Positions 45,155-53,617 of a stretch of 64,000 nucleotides of DNA are shown piece by piece; the first letter of the stretch is position 1; every line of letters starts with the position of its first letter. Made by a program: the position numbers and the translations under genes. The stretch covers positions 3,658,001 through 3,722,000 of the forward strand of contig NZ_JBBODF010000001.1 of assembly GCF_038002825.1 (NCBI RefSeq). The letters are read 5' to 3'. The notes under the pieces were generated by a model. That model saw only the letters and a list, made by a program, of their open reading frames with translations, was not told where the DNA came from and made no database searches. Origin of the DNA: Paenibacillus sp. FSL H8-0048. GTDB lineage: Bacteria > Bacillota > Bacilli > Paenibacillales > Paenibacillaceae.

Positions 45155-45677
45155 TTAAAATTCACCAATTAAAATTCACCAATCTTGATGATCGTTAATT
45201 AAATAATCTTTATCCTAATTATACTACGTTCTTAGGCAAGTTAAATGTTATTTATTTCCTTTTAATAACCTGGACAGTAAAATTTCTTATAAAAATACCA
45301 TGATAATAAAATATCCCAAACCGAAAAATCTAGGGTGTCCTTAAATTCTCATACTAAAAACAAGGACCGCCGATATAATCTTAACTTTGTAACCGCATAA
45401 GGAGCACCATAGAGATATTTTGGGGATCATCTTTATAAAGGCTTTTTGATTTAAATCATCCATTACTCCTTGATCCTTAATAATCTTAAATTAATGCCTT
45501 GCATTCTCAGTATTTCTTCTGCTTCTCGCAATTATGATTATCCGATCCTCCGGTATATACTATCTCCATGGCAACAAGGAGAATCTTCCAGTTACTGCTT
45601 CAATTTGCTCCTAGACATTTTCCACATCTATACCAAAATAGAGGACAGACTTGTTGGACCGGAGTTACCCACTCCAT
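45155..45677. other. Gene-free stretch upstream of hsdM
   Basis: About 520 bp, AT-rich near the operon start where the hsdM promoter should lie, GC-richer towards the DUF2075 gene. A plus-strand open frame (45470-45709) lacks a ribosome site and any family and is not called. Confidence 0.4.
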
Positions 45678-47627
45678 TCATCCGATTCTCCATCTTTTCA
45701 AATCAATAATAACTCTCTTTCGCCCTAAATAGACCTCACCCCAACCCACCACCGCCCCCTGCAAAGCCAACCGTCTCTGCAAGTACGCCTTCAAATGAGG
45801 ATCAACACAGTAGATATAACACCCCTTCGTTCCCCGGGTCATTAGGGTCCGGTAGGTGTTGCGGATAATCTGATCGGCTATGCGGAGGGCTTCGTCCTTG
45901 TCTTTTTTGTACAGGGTCTTGAAGCCTGACAGGGACTTGTCCGTCTTCGCACGCTTGAAGGGGTCGGTGATGATCCGGTTGTTCTCATAGCGCATATCTT
46001 CGCCGATGATCACGCCCACATAGTCGAACTCCAGGCCCTGGGAGGTGTGGATGCAGCCTACTTGCCCTATGGATTCCGGGTCGATTGCCCAGGTGGTGGT
46101 GTTGCTCAGGTTCCAGCTCATGAAGAATTGGTACTGCTCTAATTGAATATCGTGAACGCCGGGATTATTCTTGCCGTCTGTCTTCCAATCCCAGCAGTAG
46201 CCGGCGAGCATTCGGGCCTTGTTATTGATCTGATTCTTGCTGAAGATTTCATCCCGCAGCTTATTCGGGTCATCGTAGAGCCGGATGTCATACTCGAAGT
46301 CGAAGCTGTCGGCATTCGCTGTCTCCCGAATCTCAAGCACATCATCCAGCCAGGCCAAATATCCGTCCGAGCCATTGCACCGGAATTGGGACGCCAGGGT
46401 TAGCTCCGTGATCTCCGCATCCATTTGCTCCGCATAGTGTCGAATCTGCTCCTTGCTGCCTACATCGTGCATAGCAATCTTCTGATATTCATCAATGAAG
46501 AATACGGAGAACCGGGAAGCACGGATGATCTCCATCGTCTGATTGATCCCTTTATTTTTGAACAGGCCGGACTTCTCATTTAAGCGGTGCGCCTCGTCCA
46601 CAATCAGGCAATCGAATTCATCGGGTAATGCCTCATAATACACGCCTGAGCCCTTGAACAGGTTATCAATCACCGACTTCTTCACGTTCTGCTGAAGCTT
46701 CTTCATGTATACGGAACGCGGGGCGCTATTCTTGGTCACATATTGGCAGACGAGCTCCCGGGCGGTAAGCTCTACCAGCAGATTAATGCCAAGCACCGAC
46801 TTGCCTGTTCCCGGGCCGCCTTCGACAATCAGGACTTGCTTTTTGCCCGACTGGGCCTGCTTCGCTAATCTTAAAGCTTCCTCATAGACGACCTTCTGAT
46901 CGTCAATCATAATGAATTCCTGGTTACCCTGGAGCATACTGAGGAGTGAATCCTGCAACGATTTGGAGGGTTTAATTTTGCCATGCTCGATAAGGTACAG
47001 CGATTTGGTTCTATCGGTCTTTTTGATATAGGTGGTGATAAACCCTCTTAGCTTCAGTGCATCTCCCTTGGAGAAAATCGGCGCTTCCTCAATGTATGGG
47101 TCATAGACTGGGTGTAATAAGGGATCGTTGTCGGTTTGGATGTAGTTATGTAAATAAGCGCACGGATAGAGCTGTACAGCTTCGTTCTGCACGGTCTCAT
47201 TATAATCATTGATCAGCCTGGCATAAGACCACGCTTGGTAAGATGGATGCGACGTTCTAGTCTTGGTCCGGTTAAAATAGGTCTGCACCAGTCCATCTGC
47301 ATCCTCAACTGTCTCCACTTCTGTCCACTGCTTAAGCTCAATGATGACAACAGAGTATTGATCCTGTTCGTTCAGGCCTGTAATCATGAAGTCGACTCTT
47401 CTCGGAGTCGCTGGAATTCTATATTCAATCGCGATTCCTGCGTCATCTGGAATGTCCGAGGTGTTCAGTACTTTATATAGATAGTTCATGGAATTGTTCC
47501 AGGCGTTGATCTCGCCCATGGCGGCTCTGCCGATTTTTTGGACGTACTGGTTATGGATCTTTACCGCAATCGTATCCTCGGTCACATCATCCATAAACTG
47601 CTGCTTGGTCGATTCATAGATAATCAT
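45678..47627 (-). CDS. DUF2075 nuclease-helicase fusion protein
   Basis: 649 aa. N-terminal nuclease-like part: RRVDFMITGL then YSVVIIELKQW (D...ExK) and a Q-like helix (SYQAWSYARLINDYN). A P-loop motor of the DUF2075 (Schlafen/UvrD-like) type follows: Walker A VEGGPGTGKSVLGINLL, Walker B CLIVDEAHRL, FFIDEYQKI, ASQFRCNGSDGYLAWLDD, HTSQGLEFDYVGVIIG and RNTYRTLMTRGTKGCYIYC. Such proteins are often found in phage-defence islands, and nuclease-helicase fusions are expected to act on nucleic acid. Pairs with a MazG-like gene 19 bp upstream. Confidence 0.88.
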   Translation of the reverse strand: MIIYESTKQQFMDDVTEDTIAVKIHNQYVQKIGRAAMGEINAWNNSMNYLYKVLNTSDIPDDAGIAIEYRIPATPRRVDFMITGLNEQDQYSVVIIELKQWTEVETVEDADGLVQTYFNRTKTRTSHPSYQAWSYARLINDYNETVQNEAVQLYPCAYLHNYIQTDNDPLLHPVYDPYIEEAPIFSKGDALKLRGFITTYIKKTDRTKSLYLIEHGKIKPSKSLQDSLLSMLQGNQEFIMIDDQKVVYEEALRLAKQAQSGKKQVLIVEGGPGTGKSVLGINLLVELTARELVCQYVTKNSAPRSVYMKKLQQNVKKSVIDNLFKGSGVYYEALPDEFDCLIVDEAHRLNEKSGLFKNKGINQTMEIIRASRFSVFFIDEYQKIAMHDVGSKEQIRHYAEQMDAEITELTLASQFRCNGSDGYLAWLDDVLEIRETANADSFDFEYDIRLYDDPNKLRDEIFSKNQINNKARMLAGYCWDWKTDGKNNPGVHDIQLEQYQFFMSWNLSNTTTWAIDPESIGQVGCIHTSQGLEFDYVGVIIGEDMRYENNRIITDPFKRAKTDKSLSGFKTLYKKDKDEALRIADQIIRNTYRTLMTRGTKGCYIYCVDPHLKAYLQRRLALQGAVVGWGEVYLGRKRVIIDLKRWRIG

Positions 47628-47646
47628 AGAGCTCTCCCCTATTCAT

Positions 47647-47976
47647 TCACTGCTGTGTGCTTTTGTGTGAGCTTCCCTTGGAGCTGGATATAGGGTATTT
47701 CTTTGCGTTTTTGTCTATCTTCTGGAGGATCGCAGCCTTAACATCGATATTCAGATCATGCGCGAGCGTAAGTGTGTAGATGAGAATATCCGCGATTTCG
47801 TCCTTCATGTCGGAATAATGTTCCTCTATAGCCTGCTGGCTGTTCTTCCATTGAAAAAGCTCCAGCAGCTCGCTAGACTCCAGCGTGATCGAGAGCGCCA
47901 GATCCTTGGGGTCATGGAATTGCTTCCAGTCCCTGTCGTCACGGAATTGAATGATTCTCTGCATTAGTTCGTCCAT
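47647..47976 (-). CDS. MazG-like nucleotide pyrophosphohydrolase
   Basis: 109 aa from the ATG at 47976 (GGAGG five bases before). The MazG/dCTPase motifs are present: LALSITLESSELLELFQW (ExxE) and DMKDEIADILIYTLTLAHDLNID (ExxD). It should hydrolyse a (d)NTP to the monophosphate and pyrophosphate with Mg2+. Operon with the DUF2075 gene 19 bp downstream. The C-terminal tail (SSSKGSSHKSTQQ) is disordered. In this position it could adjust nucleotide pools during phage infection (inference). Confidence 0.88.
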   Translation of the reverse strand: MDELMQRIIQFRDDRDWKQFHDPKDLALSITLESSELLELFQWKNSQQAIEEHYSDMKDEIADILIYTLTLAHDLNIDVKAAILQKIDKNAKKYPISSSKGSSHKSTQQ

Positions 47977-48175
47977 GTGTACCTCCACCCAGTTGGTCAA
48001 ATTGAATTTCCCACAATTTCTCTGTATGGAATAATGATAGCATAGCAAAGCCTAAAAAAGGGAACCGGTTGTTGATTCCCCTCTGAACTCTCCCTTATAA
48101 ATGAGGAGTGTTTCAATATCGCATAGTTCTATTCAGAATTTCCTGTATGCATTTTTGCTTATTTATGGAGAAATA

Positions 48176-48228
48176 GAAAAAAGGAACGTCCGAGAGCCTT
48201 AATGGCTTTGGACGCTCCTCCTCTCTAC
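48176..48228 (-). terminator. Intrinsic terminator of the secreted-protein gene pair
   Basis: On the minus strand GGAGCGTCCAAAGCC ... GGCTCTCGGACGTTCC folds, followed by TTTTTT. It lies 17 bp after the stop at 48245. Confidence 0.75.
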
Positions 48229-48244
48229 TTGCTAAAGAAAATCA

Positions 48245-48979
48245 TTAACCCCCAAGAACCTTATCCTCAACAATAGGTGCTTCTATTCCTTGAATATCAA
48301 CCTCTTCACCAGATGTTAAACTATGAATTTTATTTGGGGCAGAGTCAAGATATTTATACTCCTCAGTAGAAGATTGACTCCCGATAATATTACCATCTTT
48401 ATCTTTCACAAAAATTTCTCTTTTGATGGGAAGTCCGGTTTCTTCATCAATGGTTACTATTTCCTTGTGTTGATCATCTTCTGTGACTGCTTGTATTAAA
48501 TCAGATTCATCTGTCAAGGAACGAGAGTCCGGCTCAACAACTGTCCAACTTTTGCTTTGAAGTTCCTCTTTTTGTTTTTCAAGCAAAGAAATTTCAAGTA
48601 GCTTTTCGTTCTCAGCAGACAAGGTCTCCGGCATGGTCCAGGTTCTCCCCACCAATTTGCCTGTCTCAATATCTCGACCAATTGAAGTGATCTTTTTCCC
48701 TTTATCTTCAATTATCATTTTAGTATGAAGTTTATCATTCCGATACTCTTCGGTTACTTCGGTAAGATTCTCCCTATCACGGATTCGTACTGTGTAAGAT
48801 CCGTCAGATAAGGTTTCTTTTATATATTCAATTTTGCTGTTTGTAACGGCTTTATCTGCTGCAGATGTGACTATACTCTGTGCACTTACCTCATTTGAAT
48901 TACCAGTATAAAAATATCCGGTTGCAACTACAAATGCTAATGGAATAATCAAAAAAGTTACTACCTTTTTAGTTTTCAT
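48245..48979 (-). CDS. Secreted protein with LolA-like beta-repeat sequence, unknown function
   Basis: 244 aa with an N-terminal signal anchor (TFLIIPLAFVVATGYFYTG). The rest alternates short strands and charged turns (RIRDRENLTEVTEEYRNDKLHTKMIIEDKGKK, IVTIDEETGLPIKREIFVKDKDGN), as in LolA- or RseB-like folds that bind lipids or sense envelope stress. The family is not certain. 17 bp downstream of the SH3-domain protein gene, so likely one operon that ends at the 48176-48228 terminator. AAAGGAGGA ribosome site. Confidence 0.65.
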   Translation of the reverse strand: MKTKKVVTFLIIPLAFVVATGYFYTGNSNEVSAQSIVTSAADKAVTNSKIEYIKETLSDGSYTVRIRDRENLTEVTEEYRNDKLHTKMIIEDKGKKITSIGRDIETGKLVGRTWTMPETLSAENEKLLEISLLEKQKEELQSKSWTVVEPDSRSLTDESDLIQAVTEDDQHKEIVTIDEETGLPIKREIFVKDKDGNIIGSQSSTEEYKYLDSAPNKIHSLTSGEEVDIQGIEAPIVEDKVLGG

Positions 48980-48996
48980 TAAGAGTTCCTCCTTTT

Positions 48997-49587
48997 CTAT
49001 TCTGCTTTTAAATCCCAGCCATTAACGTAACCTATATCACTTTCATCTCTTACTCTCCATGCGTTTGGATTAACCGGATTTGCTTTTAATTCTCGATCAA
49101 AGTTTTGTAAGTAATAATTTGCAGGAAAAACTTTAAAAGGATTACCCAAATTAGGTTCTGCACCGTTATATAGCCAGGTAACTCGGCTTGTTTTCGCAAC
49201 ATAAGCGTCATGGTAGTTAAACACTGTTGGTCCTGTAGTATTATAATAAGCAGACCAACCCAGTGCAGCGTTTGCATAATATCCAATACTGGCATTTGGA
49301 TAGTAATTCCTTAACCATGCTTGGTTATCTGCAATGGTAGGCCCACTGCTAACACCATTAGGAGCATAGTTAACCAAATCAGTTCCCAAACTTACCTGAG
49401 CAATGATTGGATAAGATGTTCCGGGACCACTTCTTACATTGAGACCAGACGTTTTGACATCCCAGACAGACGTCTTAGCATCAGACGAGTGGAGAGCAAA
49501 AATTGTTTCGGCATGAAATTGCATTGCTACAAATAAGATAATTGAAGCGGCTAAACACTTACTCCATACTTTACTGTATTTTACCAC
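48997..49587 (-). CDS. Secreted protein with bacterial SH3 domain
   Basis: 196 aa, GTG start at 49587 with GAGGAGGT upstream. Signal peptide, then an SH3b domain (about 42-95: TSGLNVRSGPGTSYPIIAQVSLGT), a cell-wall-binding fold. The C-terminal half (FNYHDAYVAKTSRVTWLYNG ... ANYYLQNFDRELKANPVNPNAWRVRD) is conserved-looking but unknown to me. It could be an anchored wall protein or a small hydrolase missing a classical catalytic motif. Operon with the following gene. Confidence 0.72.
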   Translation of the reverse strand: MVKYSKVWSKCLAASIILFVAMQFHAETIFALHSSDAKTSVWDVKTSGLNVRSGPGTSYPIIAQVSLGTDLVNYAPNGVSSGPTIADNQAWLRNYYPNASIGYYANAALGWSAYYNTTGPTVFNYHDAYVAKTSRVTWLYNGAEPNLGNPFKVFPANYYLQNFDRELKANPVNPNAWRVRDESDIGYVNGWDLKAE

Positions 49588-49766
49588 AAATTATTACCTC
49601 CTCCAAATTTTATACAAACATATGTTATCACATCCTAATCAAAATAATTGTAATAATTTGTAGAATAGTAAAAATCTAATATGAAATTGATCTATTATGG
49701 CATTTTGTCATTAGAAATCAGCTAATTATCCTACATGTAGCCATAATATAAACAACTTATTGGTGT

Positions 49767-50000
49767 TTACGACATAAGAGGTAACTTATAGCCGCTCAAG
49801 GTGCATAACAAAGGGGTCTCGGAAATTAGCTTGATAAAAGCTTCTTGTATAACGTCCTCATTGACCCTCATGACCCTTAAGGTTTGAGAAAACCATGAAC
49901 TTGGATATGGGTGTGTCTTAAAACTAGTTTTTGATAAAGTTTTCACTTCCCGATTTTTCAATGTTCGCCTGATAGTTTTGTAGTTTTGTTTTAGAACCAT
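49767..50000 (-). pseudogene. Probable remnant of a sigma-70-like regulator
   Basis: 77 codons. Only one piece is recognisable: NEDVIQEAFIKLI, which resembles region 2 of ECF sigma factors (DVVQEAFIRL). Before and after it the sequence does not look like sigma, and the frame ends early. It starts directly after the decayed lipoprotein gene. I read it as a fragment, but it could be an unrelated small gene. Confidence 0.3.
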
Positions 50001-50001
50001 A

Positions 50002-50415
50002 TTAGAGTTGAAAATCAGAATTGGAGTTGGAGTTGGTAACTGCCAAAGGAACTATTGCTCTCACAAAGGTTTCTTTACTAGTCTGGATCGCTAGTTCTTT
50101 TAATTCGTCTTTCCCTTTAATAATGAAAAAAGGTGTGCCTGTACCATAATAATTCGATAAATTGTTCGGTGTTATTGCTTCGCCTGTAATAGAGTAACTG
50201 GTAACTGTTCCGATTTCCAACTCAACTTCACTGGCAGATACTTTTTCGTCAGTTATTAATTAAATTTGATCATTCCATTTTATAATAGGCGCTGCATTAC
50301 TTTGAGAGGATTTAATCTCTGCAAAGGAAATATCCTTCTTTGTTGTATTAGTTTCTTGAGAATTAGAGCAAGCGGTCAATAGTAATAATAGACAAAACCC
50401 TATTAATCTTTTCAT
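50002..50415 (-). pseudogene. Lipoprotein gene interrupted by a nonsense codon
   Basis: ATG at 50415 has a CGGAGGA ribosome site and begins a lipoprotein signal (MKRLIGFCLLLLLTACSNSQ). The frame meets TAA at 50260-50262 after APIIKWNDQI, and then continues in the same frame (LITDEKVSASEVELEIGTVTSYSI ...) to the stop at 50002. Without that one codon the gene would encode about 137 residues. One point mutation has therefore split it; a sequencing error is the alternative. Confidence 0.75.
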
Positions 50416-50502
50416 GATATTCCTCCGTACAAATATTTTGAAACAAATAACACCCTCATGTGAAGGTGTTATTTAACATCCTATTCTATTGTATGCTTAA
50501 GG

Positions 50503-50557
50503 TTCTATTGGAAGTACTGCGGATAATCTGATCGGCTTCGCGAAAGGCCTCGTTTCT
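50503..50557 (-). pseudogene. Short remnant of a DUF2075 gene
   Basis: In one minus-strand frame the codons give NEAFREADQIIRSTSNRTL, matching DEALRIADQIIRNTYRTL of the DUF2075 protein at 45678-47627. Plus-strand text GCGGATAATCTGATCGGCT is identical at 50519 and about 45864. No other part of the gene remains here. Confidence 0.6.
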
Positions 50558-50884
50558 TCACTCCTCAATATGCTTATATTGTTTTGTTCCATCATCCACA
50601 CCTTGAACGGGAGCCCTACTGTATTGATAGATCCTTCCGTTTTCTTTACGATAAAAATATCTGGAGCTTCGATCATCATCAAAAATAACGGTTGTACTCA
50701 CCAGAGGAGCTTTACCAATTTGAGTATAAACTTCATTTATATCATTCGGGTTATACCCTCGCTCTTCTATTAAGTAAGTTTCTACTTCGTTCGTTGTTTT
50801 GTCTTTGAATATTTTCAATCCAACTAATCCTAAGGTGCAAGCCATCAGAACAATTACCAGGAGTAGCATTTTGATTCTCTTCAT
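50558..50884 (-). CDS. DUF3139-like small secreted/membrane protein
   Basis: 108 aa with an N-terminal membrane segment (MLLLVIVLMACTLGLVGLKI) and an extracellular part starting KDKTTNEVETYLIEERGYNPNDINEVYTQIG, which is the typical DUF3139 pattern (one long helix, then a strand region VSTTVIFDDDRSSRYFYR). Function unknown. The GGGGGATT ribosome site supports the start. The gene is 15 bp downstream of the DinB-like gene on the same strand. Confidence 0.72.
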   Translation of the reverse strand: MKRIKMLLLVIVLMACTLGLVGLKIFKDKTTNEVETYLIEERGYNPNDINEVYTQIGKAPLVSTTVIFDDDRSSRYFYRKENGRIYQYSRAPVQGVDDGTKQYKHIEE

Positions 50885-50899
50885 GATAAATCCCCCAGT

Positions 50900-51457
50900 C
50901 TACCCTGTATACTCCTCCATAACCTTCTGCATTTGCACAATATGCCGCTTGGCGTGCTGGCACAGGAAATAGATGTATTGGTAAACATCAAGCTTCCCCA
51001 GGTTGTTTACCGTCATTGTGGTTGTATAGAGTAGCCCCTCTCCGTTTCCCAGCTCCTTCAAAAGCTCTCTGCATTCGCTAATCTGCTCTTCCAGCAATGC
51101 TCTAATCTGCCCTAATTCTTTATCTCCTGTAGGCTCCATATGCTCTGGCCTAATCCATTCAAAAGCCTTATGCTTCGCTATTGCATCAAGCTCCTGAAGA
51201 TTAATTGGACGGGATTCAATCACTGCCGGCAGATCTTTCTTTTTGGAGAGTTCAATAGCTTTCCGCTTCCCTTTACGAATGAGAATCAACAGAAAGTGAT
51301 TAGTTAAGGTTACATGCTCCAATACTTGTTCAATACTCCATCCAACCTGCGGTTTATAGGACAGCACATCGAACTCCAAATTAAACCAGTCTTGATAATC
51401 ACTTAACGTCTGAGATAATTCCTGATCAATGAAGCTTATCGCTTGAGTTACGTTCAT
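50900..51457 (-). CDS. DinB-like metal-dependent four-helix protein
   Basis: 185 aa. Four-helix-bundle pattern of the DinB/YfiT superfamily: VGWSIEQVLEHVTLTNHFLL (first His) and YIYFLCQHAKRHIVQMQKVMEEY (C-terminal HxxxH). Some members are thiol-dependent transferases (bacillithiol S-transferase), others have no known role. The middle helix region (LPAVIESRPINLQELDAIAKHKAFEWIRPEHMEPTG) fits the family length. Followed by the DUF3139-like gene. Confidence 0.82.
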   Translation of the reverse strand: MNVTQAISFIDQELSQTLSDYQDWFNLEFDVLSYKPQVGWSIEQVLEHVTLTNHFLLILIRKGKRKAIELSKKKDLPAVIESRPINLQELDAIAKHKAFEWIRPEHMEPTGDKELGQIRALLEEQISECRELLKELGNGEGLLYTTTMTVNNLGKLDVYQYIYFLCQHAKRHIVQMQKVMEEYTG

Positions 51458-51505
51458 GCTTCCACCTGCTTTCAGTTATCTATGGACTCACCATAACAAG
51501 CAAAG

Positions 51506-51970
51506 CTAAATCCCACAATGATACAAATAGTACCCGCCTTCAGCCAGCCTATCCGCAAATGAAATCATCTTTGCAAACTGCTCAATGACCTCATCCCGCT
51601 CGTAGATCAATCGTTCATACTGCCCAGACTGCGCTTCGCCCTCAACCGTATAGAATTCTCCGGTAAGTTCTAATACTTGTGGTGAATTCAGGAATAGGTC
51701 TCTCCAAGCGGAGAATATCCTGTGCAGGGCAGCCGCCGAATGCTGATTGAAAAGAGTCACACCATAATAGTTAATCCCGGCACCTGTCGGCGCTCCTGGT
51801 AACGCCGGATTTCTGCTTGGAATCCATTTCATGGTATCGTTTATGTACAGAATAATGTCGTCATGTATGACCACACTATCCACGACTTTCGGGTGATTAG
51901 CTATATTCCTCCACAAGTGTTCTGCATCTTCTATAGCAGGAATCAGATAAAACTCATGTGTTAGTGCCAT
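51506..51970 (-). CDS. Hypothetical cytoplasmic protein
   Basis: 154 aa with AGGAGG before the ATG. No signal or membrane segment. The sequence (EFYLIPAIEDAEHLWRNIANHPKVVDSVVIHDDIILYINDTMKWIPSRNP, then INYYGVTLFNQHSAAALHRIFSAWRDLFLNSP) is alpha/beta and looks like a conserved folded protein, but I do not recognise it. The pattern of small accessory proteins nearby suggests an accessory gene such as an immunity protein, without evidence. Confidence 0.6.
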   Translation of the reverse strand: MALTHEFYLIPAIEDAEHLWRNIANHPKVVDSVVIHDDIILYINDTMKWIPSRNPALPGAPTGAGINYYGVTLFNQHSAAALHRIFSAWRDLFLNSPQVLELTGEFYTVEGEAQSGQYERLIYERDEVIEQFAKMISFADRLAEGGYYLYHCGI

Positions 51971-52154
51971 CTTAACCTCCTATATCGCTTCCTTCTACAA
52001 CCCAATTAATGAATTGTGCAACTCATAGATTACCGAATAACTATATTGAACGGTTAGAAGTCTTCTTCATTGTATCACAGCTGGAGACCATGAATTTCTA
52101 GCTGGGCCGTATTGGGAATGACCTTTCACCTGGGCTTGGCACAAGCGCAAAAAT

Positions 52155-52186
52155 AAAGACGCTGCGGGAATGCCCGAGCGTCTTTG
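52155..52186. terminator. Intrinsic terminator, near copy of 53560-53597
   Basis: AAAGACGCTGCGGG pairs with CCCGAGCGTCTTT around a short loop. Almost the same hairpin ends the gene at 53553. Confidence 0.75.
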
Positions 52187-52216
52187 TCCTTCATCTCCCA
52201 TACTCCTTATAGAATT

Positions 52217-52573
52217 TCACTTCACATCTTCCATTTCGCTCACAATCTCTGGTGTGAACTCCCGCTCTGTACCATTTGATTCAATAATGGTAATTTGCTC
52301 AGGCGGGTTATCAAGACTCTTCCCCCTGACCAGCAACTGCCGTTCCCCTTCGATTTTGTACTTTCTAATATACAATCCTGAGCCGATATCTTCGAACGGA
52401 TATTTGTCGAAATCATTCCAGCTTAGTGAGGAGCCCTTCTCAGACAAGCTCTTTAATTCATGCAATGAAATATATTCCCTTACATCTTCTTTCTCTTTAT
52501 TTTGGCAGGCTGCACAGAACATTAATACGAACAACAATGTCATCGAAAGCTTAAAGCATCTGGATATGTTCAT
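52217..52573 (-). CDS. Small predicted lipoprotein
   Basis: 118 aa from the ATG at 52573 (GAGG upstream). Lipobox FCAAC, then a short soluble domain (ISLHELKSLSEKGSSLSWNDFDKYPFEDIGSGLYIRKYKIEG). Not a family I can name. Divergent from the secreted Cys/His protein gene by 146 bp and enclosed with it between two near-identical terminators. The other Cys/His gene (3380-4237) also has a lipoprotein gene beside it, so the pairing may have meaning. Confidence 0.7.
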   Translation of the reverse strand: MNISRCFKLSMTLLFVLMFCAACQNKEKEDVREYISLHELKSLSEKGSSLSWNDFDKYPFEDIGSGLYIRKYKIEGERQLLVRGKSLDNPPEQITIIESNGTEREFTPEIVSEMEDVK

Positions 52574-52719
52574 ATCGATCCTCGTTTCTTCCATAATTTT
52601 ACTGGATATATTTTGGTAATCATTATACCATATTTATGTAAAACACACTAATAATAGAACAAAGGGGGCATGGTAAACAACTGCAAGTCAAGTGTGTTAA
52701 AAAATCAGGAGGTTTCTGA

Positions 52720-53553
52720 ATGAAAAAACTACTTTCCTTGCTCACAGCTGTTGTAATGGTATTTCTGCTTACGACCCCAGTATTAGCAAGCACTAATACT
52801 AACGAAATCAATTCCCAAAATGTTTCAATACATCAGCTTGAATCATCTGTTGACCCTTTAGCATCTTTTAATCCTGATCCAAAAGAATGGTTAGAGTGGT
52901 TTAACAGCTTGCCTGAAGAAGTACAACTGCAAGTCAATTACAGACCTGCTGGATTTACCTCCACATTCAGCAAAACAGCTTTACCAGCCAGTGAAATACC
53001 AATGAATGAAACACAATACCCTCAGAATGCTTCTGAGCCTAAACAGGACTCCAATAAATCCGCAGAGGTTCAACGACTTGAAACCATGGTAACTGGCGGA
53101 TACGAACATCCTTATAATACAAGTGTTTGGGCCCCATTGACAGATAAGGCGAATTGCTATGCGTATATGTTGAATACCTCAACCTATTCAGGCCATAAGT
53201 TACAACCGGGTGAAAAGGCAGGAAATATTTTTTCAAGTTTAACAACAAACAGCATAATTACTGCAGCAAAAGCTGACATGCCTTATATGAGTAAATCTCT
53301 TCGTAGTTCTTCTTATAGCGAGGTCCCAGGTTATAGGGAATACAAAGTAGCCTTAGTCATTGCACCGAATTATGATTATCACTGGTATAGACAAGATGCT
53401 GACGGAGGCTGGTCACACAAACGCGGCCTGACTGCCATTGATTTCAGAGATGCAAGCGGCAACTCGGTTCGCAATCCACAAACTGCTGATCGCAATTATG
53501 GTAACGGTCTGAATTATTCAACATTCAGCGGGTGGTATATTATTAAATACTAA
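52720..53553 (+). CDS. Secreted protein with Cys-His-His motif, paralogue of 3380-4237
   Basis: 277 aa, ribosome site AGGAGG, signal peptide cleaved after VLA (residue 23). The C-terminal domain carries NCYAYM (Cys146), DYHWYRQDADGGWSHK (His221, His233), matching NCYGYS, DYHFM and DWTHK of the 285-aa protein in the same order (spacing 75 and 12 against 72 and 13). Cys and His are candidates for a hydrolase dyad; no enzyme class is proved. The pro-region (30-125) is disordered and not shared. Monocistronic, strong terminator after it. Confidence 0.75.
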   Translation: MKKLLSLLTAVVMVFLLTTPVLASTNTNEINSQNVSIHQLESSVDPLASFNPDPKEWLEWFNSLPEEVQLQVNYRPAGFTSTFSKTALPASEIPMNETQYPQNASEPKQDSNKSAEVQRLETMVTGGYEHPYNTSVWAPLTDKANCYAYMLNTSTYSGHKLQPGEKAGNIFSSLTTNSIITAAKADMPYMSKSLRSSSYSEVPGYREYKVALVIAPNYDYHWYRQDADGGWSHKRGLTAIDFRDASGNSVRNPQTADRNYGNGLNYSTFSGWYIIKY

Positions 53554-53559
53554 CCCATA

Positions 53560-53597
53560 AACAAAGACGCTGCGGGGGATGCCCGAGCGTCTTTGTT
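53560..53597. terminator. Intrinsic terminator
   Basis: AACAAAGACGCTGCGGG pairs with CCCGAGCGTCTTTGTT, followed by CC and seven T. Near copy of the hairpin at 52155-52186. Confidence 0.9.
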
Positions 53598-53617
53598 CCT
53601 TTTTTTAAGCTAATCCT

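Noticed and set aside
45470..45709. 79-codon plus-strand frame upstream of hsdM.
   Set aside because: No ribosome site, no recognisable family, odd composition; treated as chance.
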